Source: UM-FILTER-39-64 sp964367055
GTDB taxonomy: Bacteria; Patescibacteriota; Minisyncoccia; UBA6257; UBA9933
Assembly (NCBI GenBank): GCA_964367055.1
Contig: CAYIWD010000013.1
Location: 1 to 19,435 of the forward strand
Direction: 5' to 3'
DNA: 19,435 nt
A program made the position numbers and the translations under genes. Position 1 is the first letter of the stretch; each line of letters starts with the position of its first letter. Positions 19,425 through 19,435 of the stretch are shown here, piece by piece. The notes under the pieces are model-generated. The model was given only the letters and a program-made list of their open reading frames with translations, ran no database searches and was not told the DNA's origin.

Positions 19425-19435
19425 CTAATTCGTAT

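Noticed and set aside
1..19435. Alternative genetic code with UGA read as glycine (Gracilibacteria/SR1)
   Set aside because: Several well-defined proteins terminate at TGA at the expected family end (malic enzyme, dnaG, infA, rpsB), and no conserved Gly is encoded by TGA.

Overview
The window is AT-rich, densely packed DNA with all genes on the + strand. It looks like a Candidate Phyla Radiation (Patescibacteria) genome, most likely Parcubacteria-like. The clues are compact housekeeping proteins (a 585-aa AlaRS with no C-terminal domains, a 146-aa EF-Ts, a 724-aa SMC with no visible hinge), a small secreted DUF5667-type protein, a membrane-anchored baseplate-J-like protein, and breaks in gene orders that are conserved in most bacteria. 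Several genes end in TGA (malic enzyme, dnaG, infA, rpsB) and none reads through TGA, so the UGA-glycine code of Gracilibacteria/SR1 does not fit. The taxonomic call is an inference; no 16S rRNA is present.

Layout. 1-1361: end of an MltG-like lytic transglycosylase, a membrane-anchored DUF192 protein, and a lone acyl carrier protein with its own promoter, Shine-Dalgarno and terminator. 1380-3404: malic enzyme translationally coupled to a small radical SAM protein. 3465-6517: dnaG-rpoD, the core of the classical macromolecular-synthesis operon. 6537-10366: DUF5667-like secreted protein, alaS, and the baseplate-J-like protein. 10367-11596: an island holding a 197-bp element with 16-bp terminal inverted repeats, two overlapping perfect palindromes, a self-contained DUF5680-like gene, and a cluster of GC-rich hairpins. 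11560-15911: infA-rpmJ-rpsM-rpsK, then rnc and smc. 15925-17453: rpsP, a KH-domain gene (khpA-like), and trmD. 17478-18891: a long structured leader, then rpsB-tsf. The end holds a small membrane protein and tRNA-Tyr(GUA).

Expression falls into two classes. Many genes have a -10 box 6-10 nt before the ATG, often with a -35 box 17 nt further upstream, which predicts leaderless or nearly leaderless mRNAs (malic enzyme, dnaG, DUF5667, alaS, baseplate-J-like, infA, rpsP, trmD). Three monocistronic genes (acp, the DUF5680-like gene, khpA) instead have leaders of about 35 nt and strong intrinsic terminators; the first two also have a canonical Shine-Dalgarno. Genes inside operons are often joined by 4-nt ATGA overlaps.

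The most interesting signals are these. (1) The rpsB leader has a leaderless promoter driving a 26-codon mini-ORF, followed by mutually exclusive hairpins and an 18-bp long-range stem that buries the rpsB start codon. (2) trmD carries an in-frame 36-nt palindrome that adds about 10-12 residues just before a conserved motif, reminiscent of Rickettsia palindromic elements. (3) SMC appears to lack a hinge. (4) Short palindromes and low-complexity hairpins occur between nearly all ribosomal genes and sometimes inside coding sequence.
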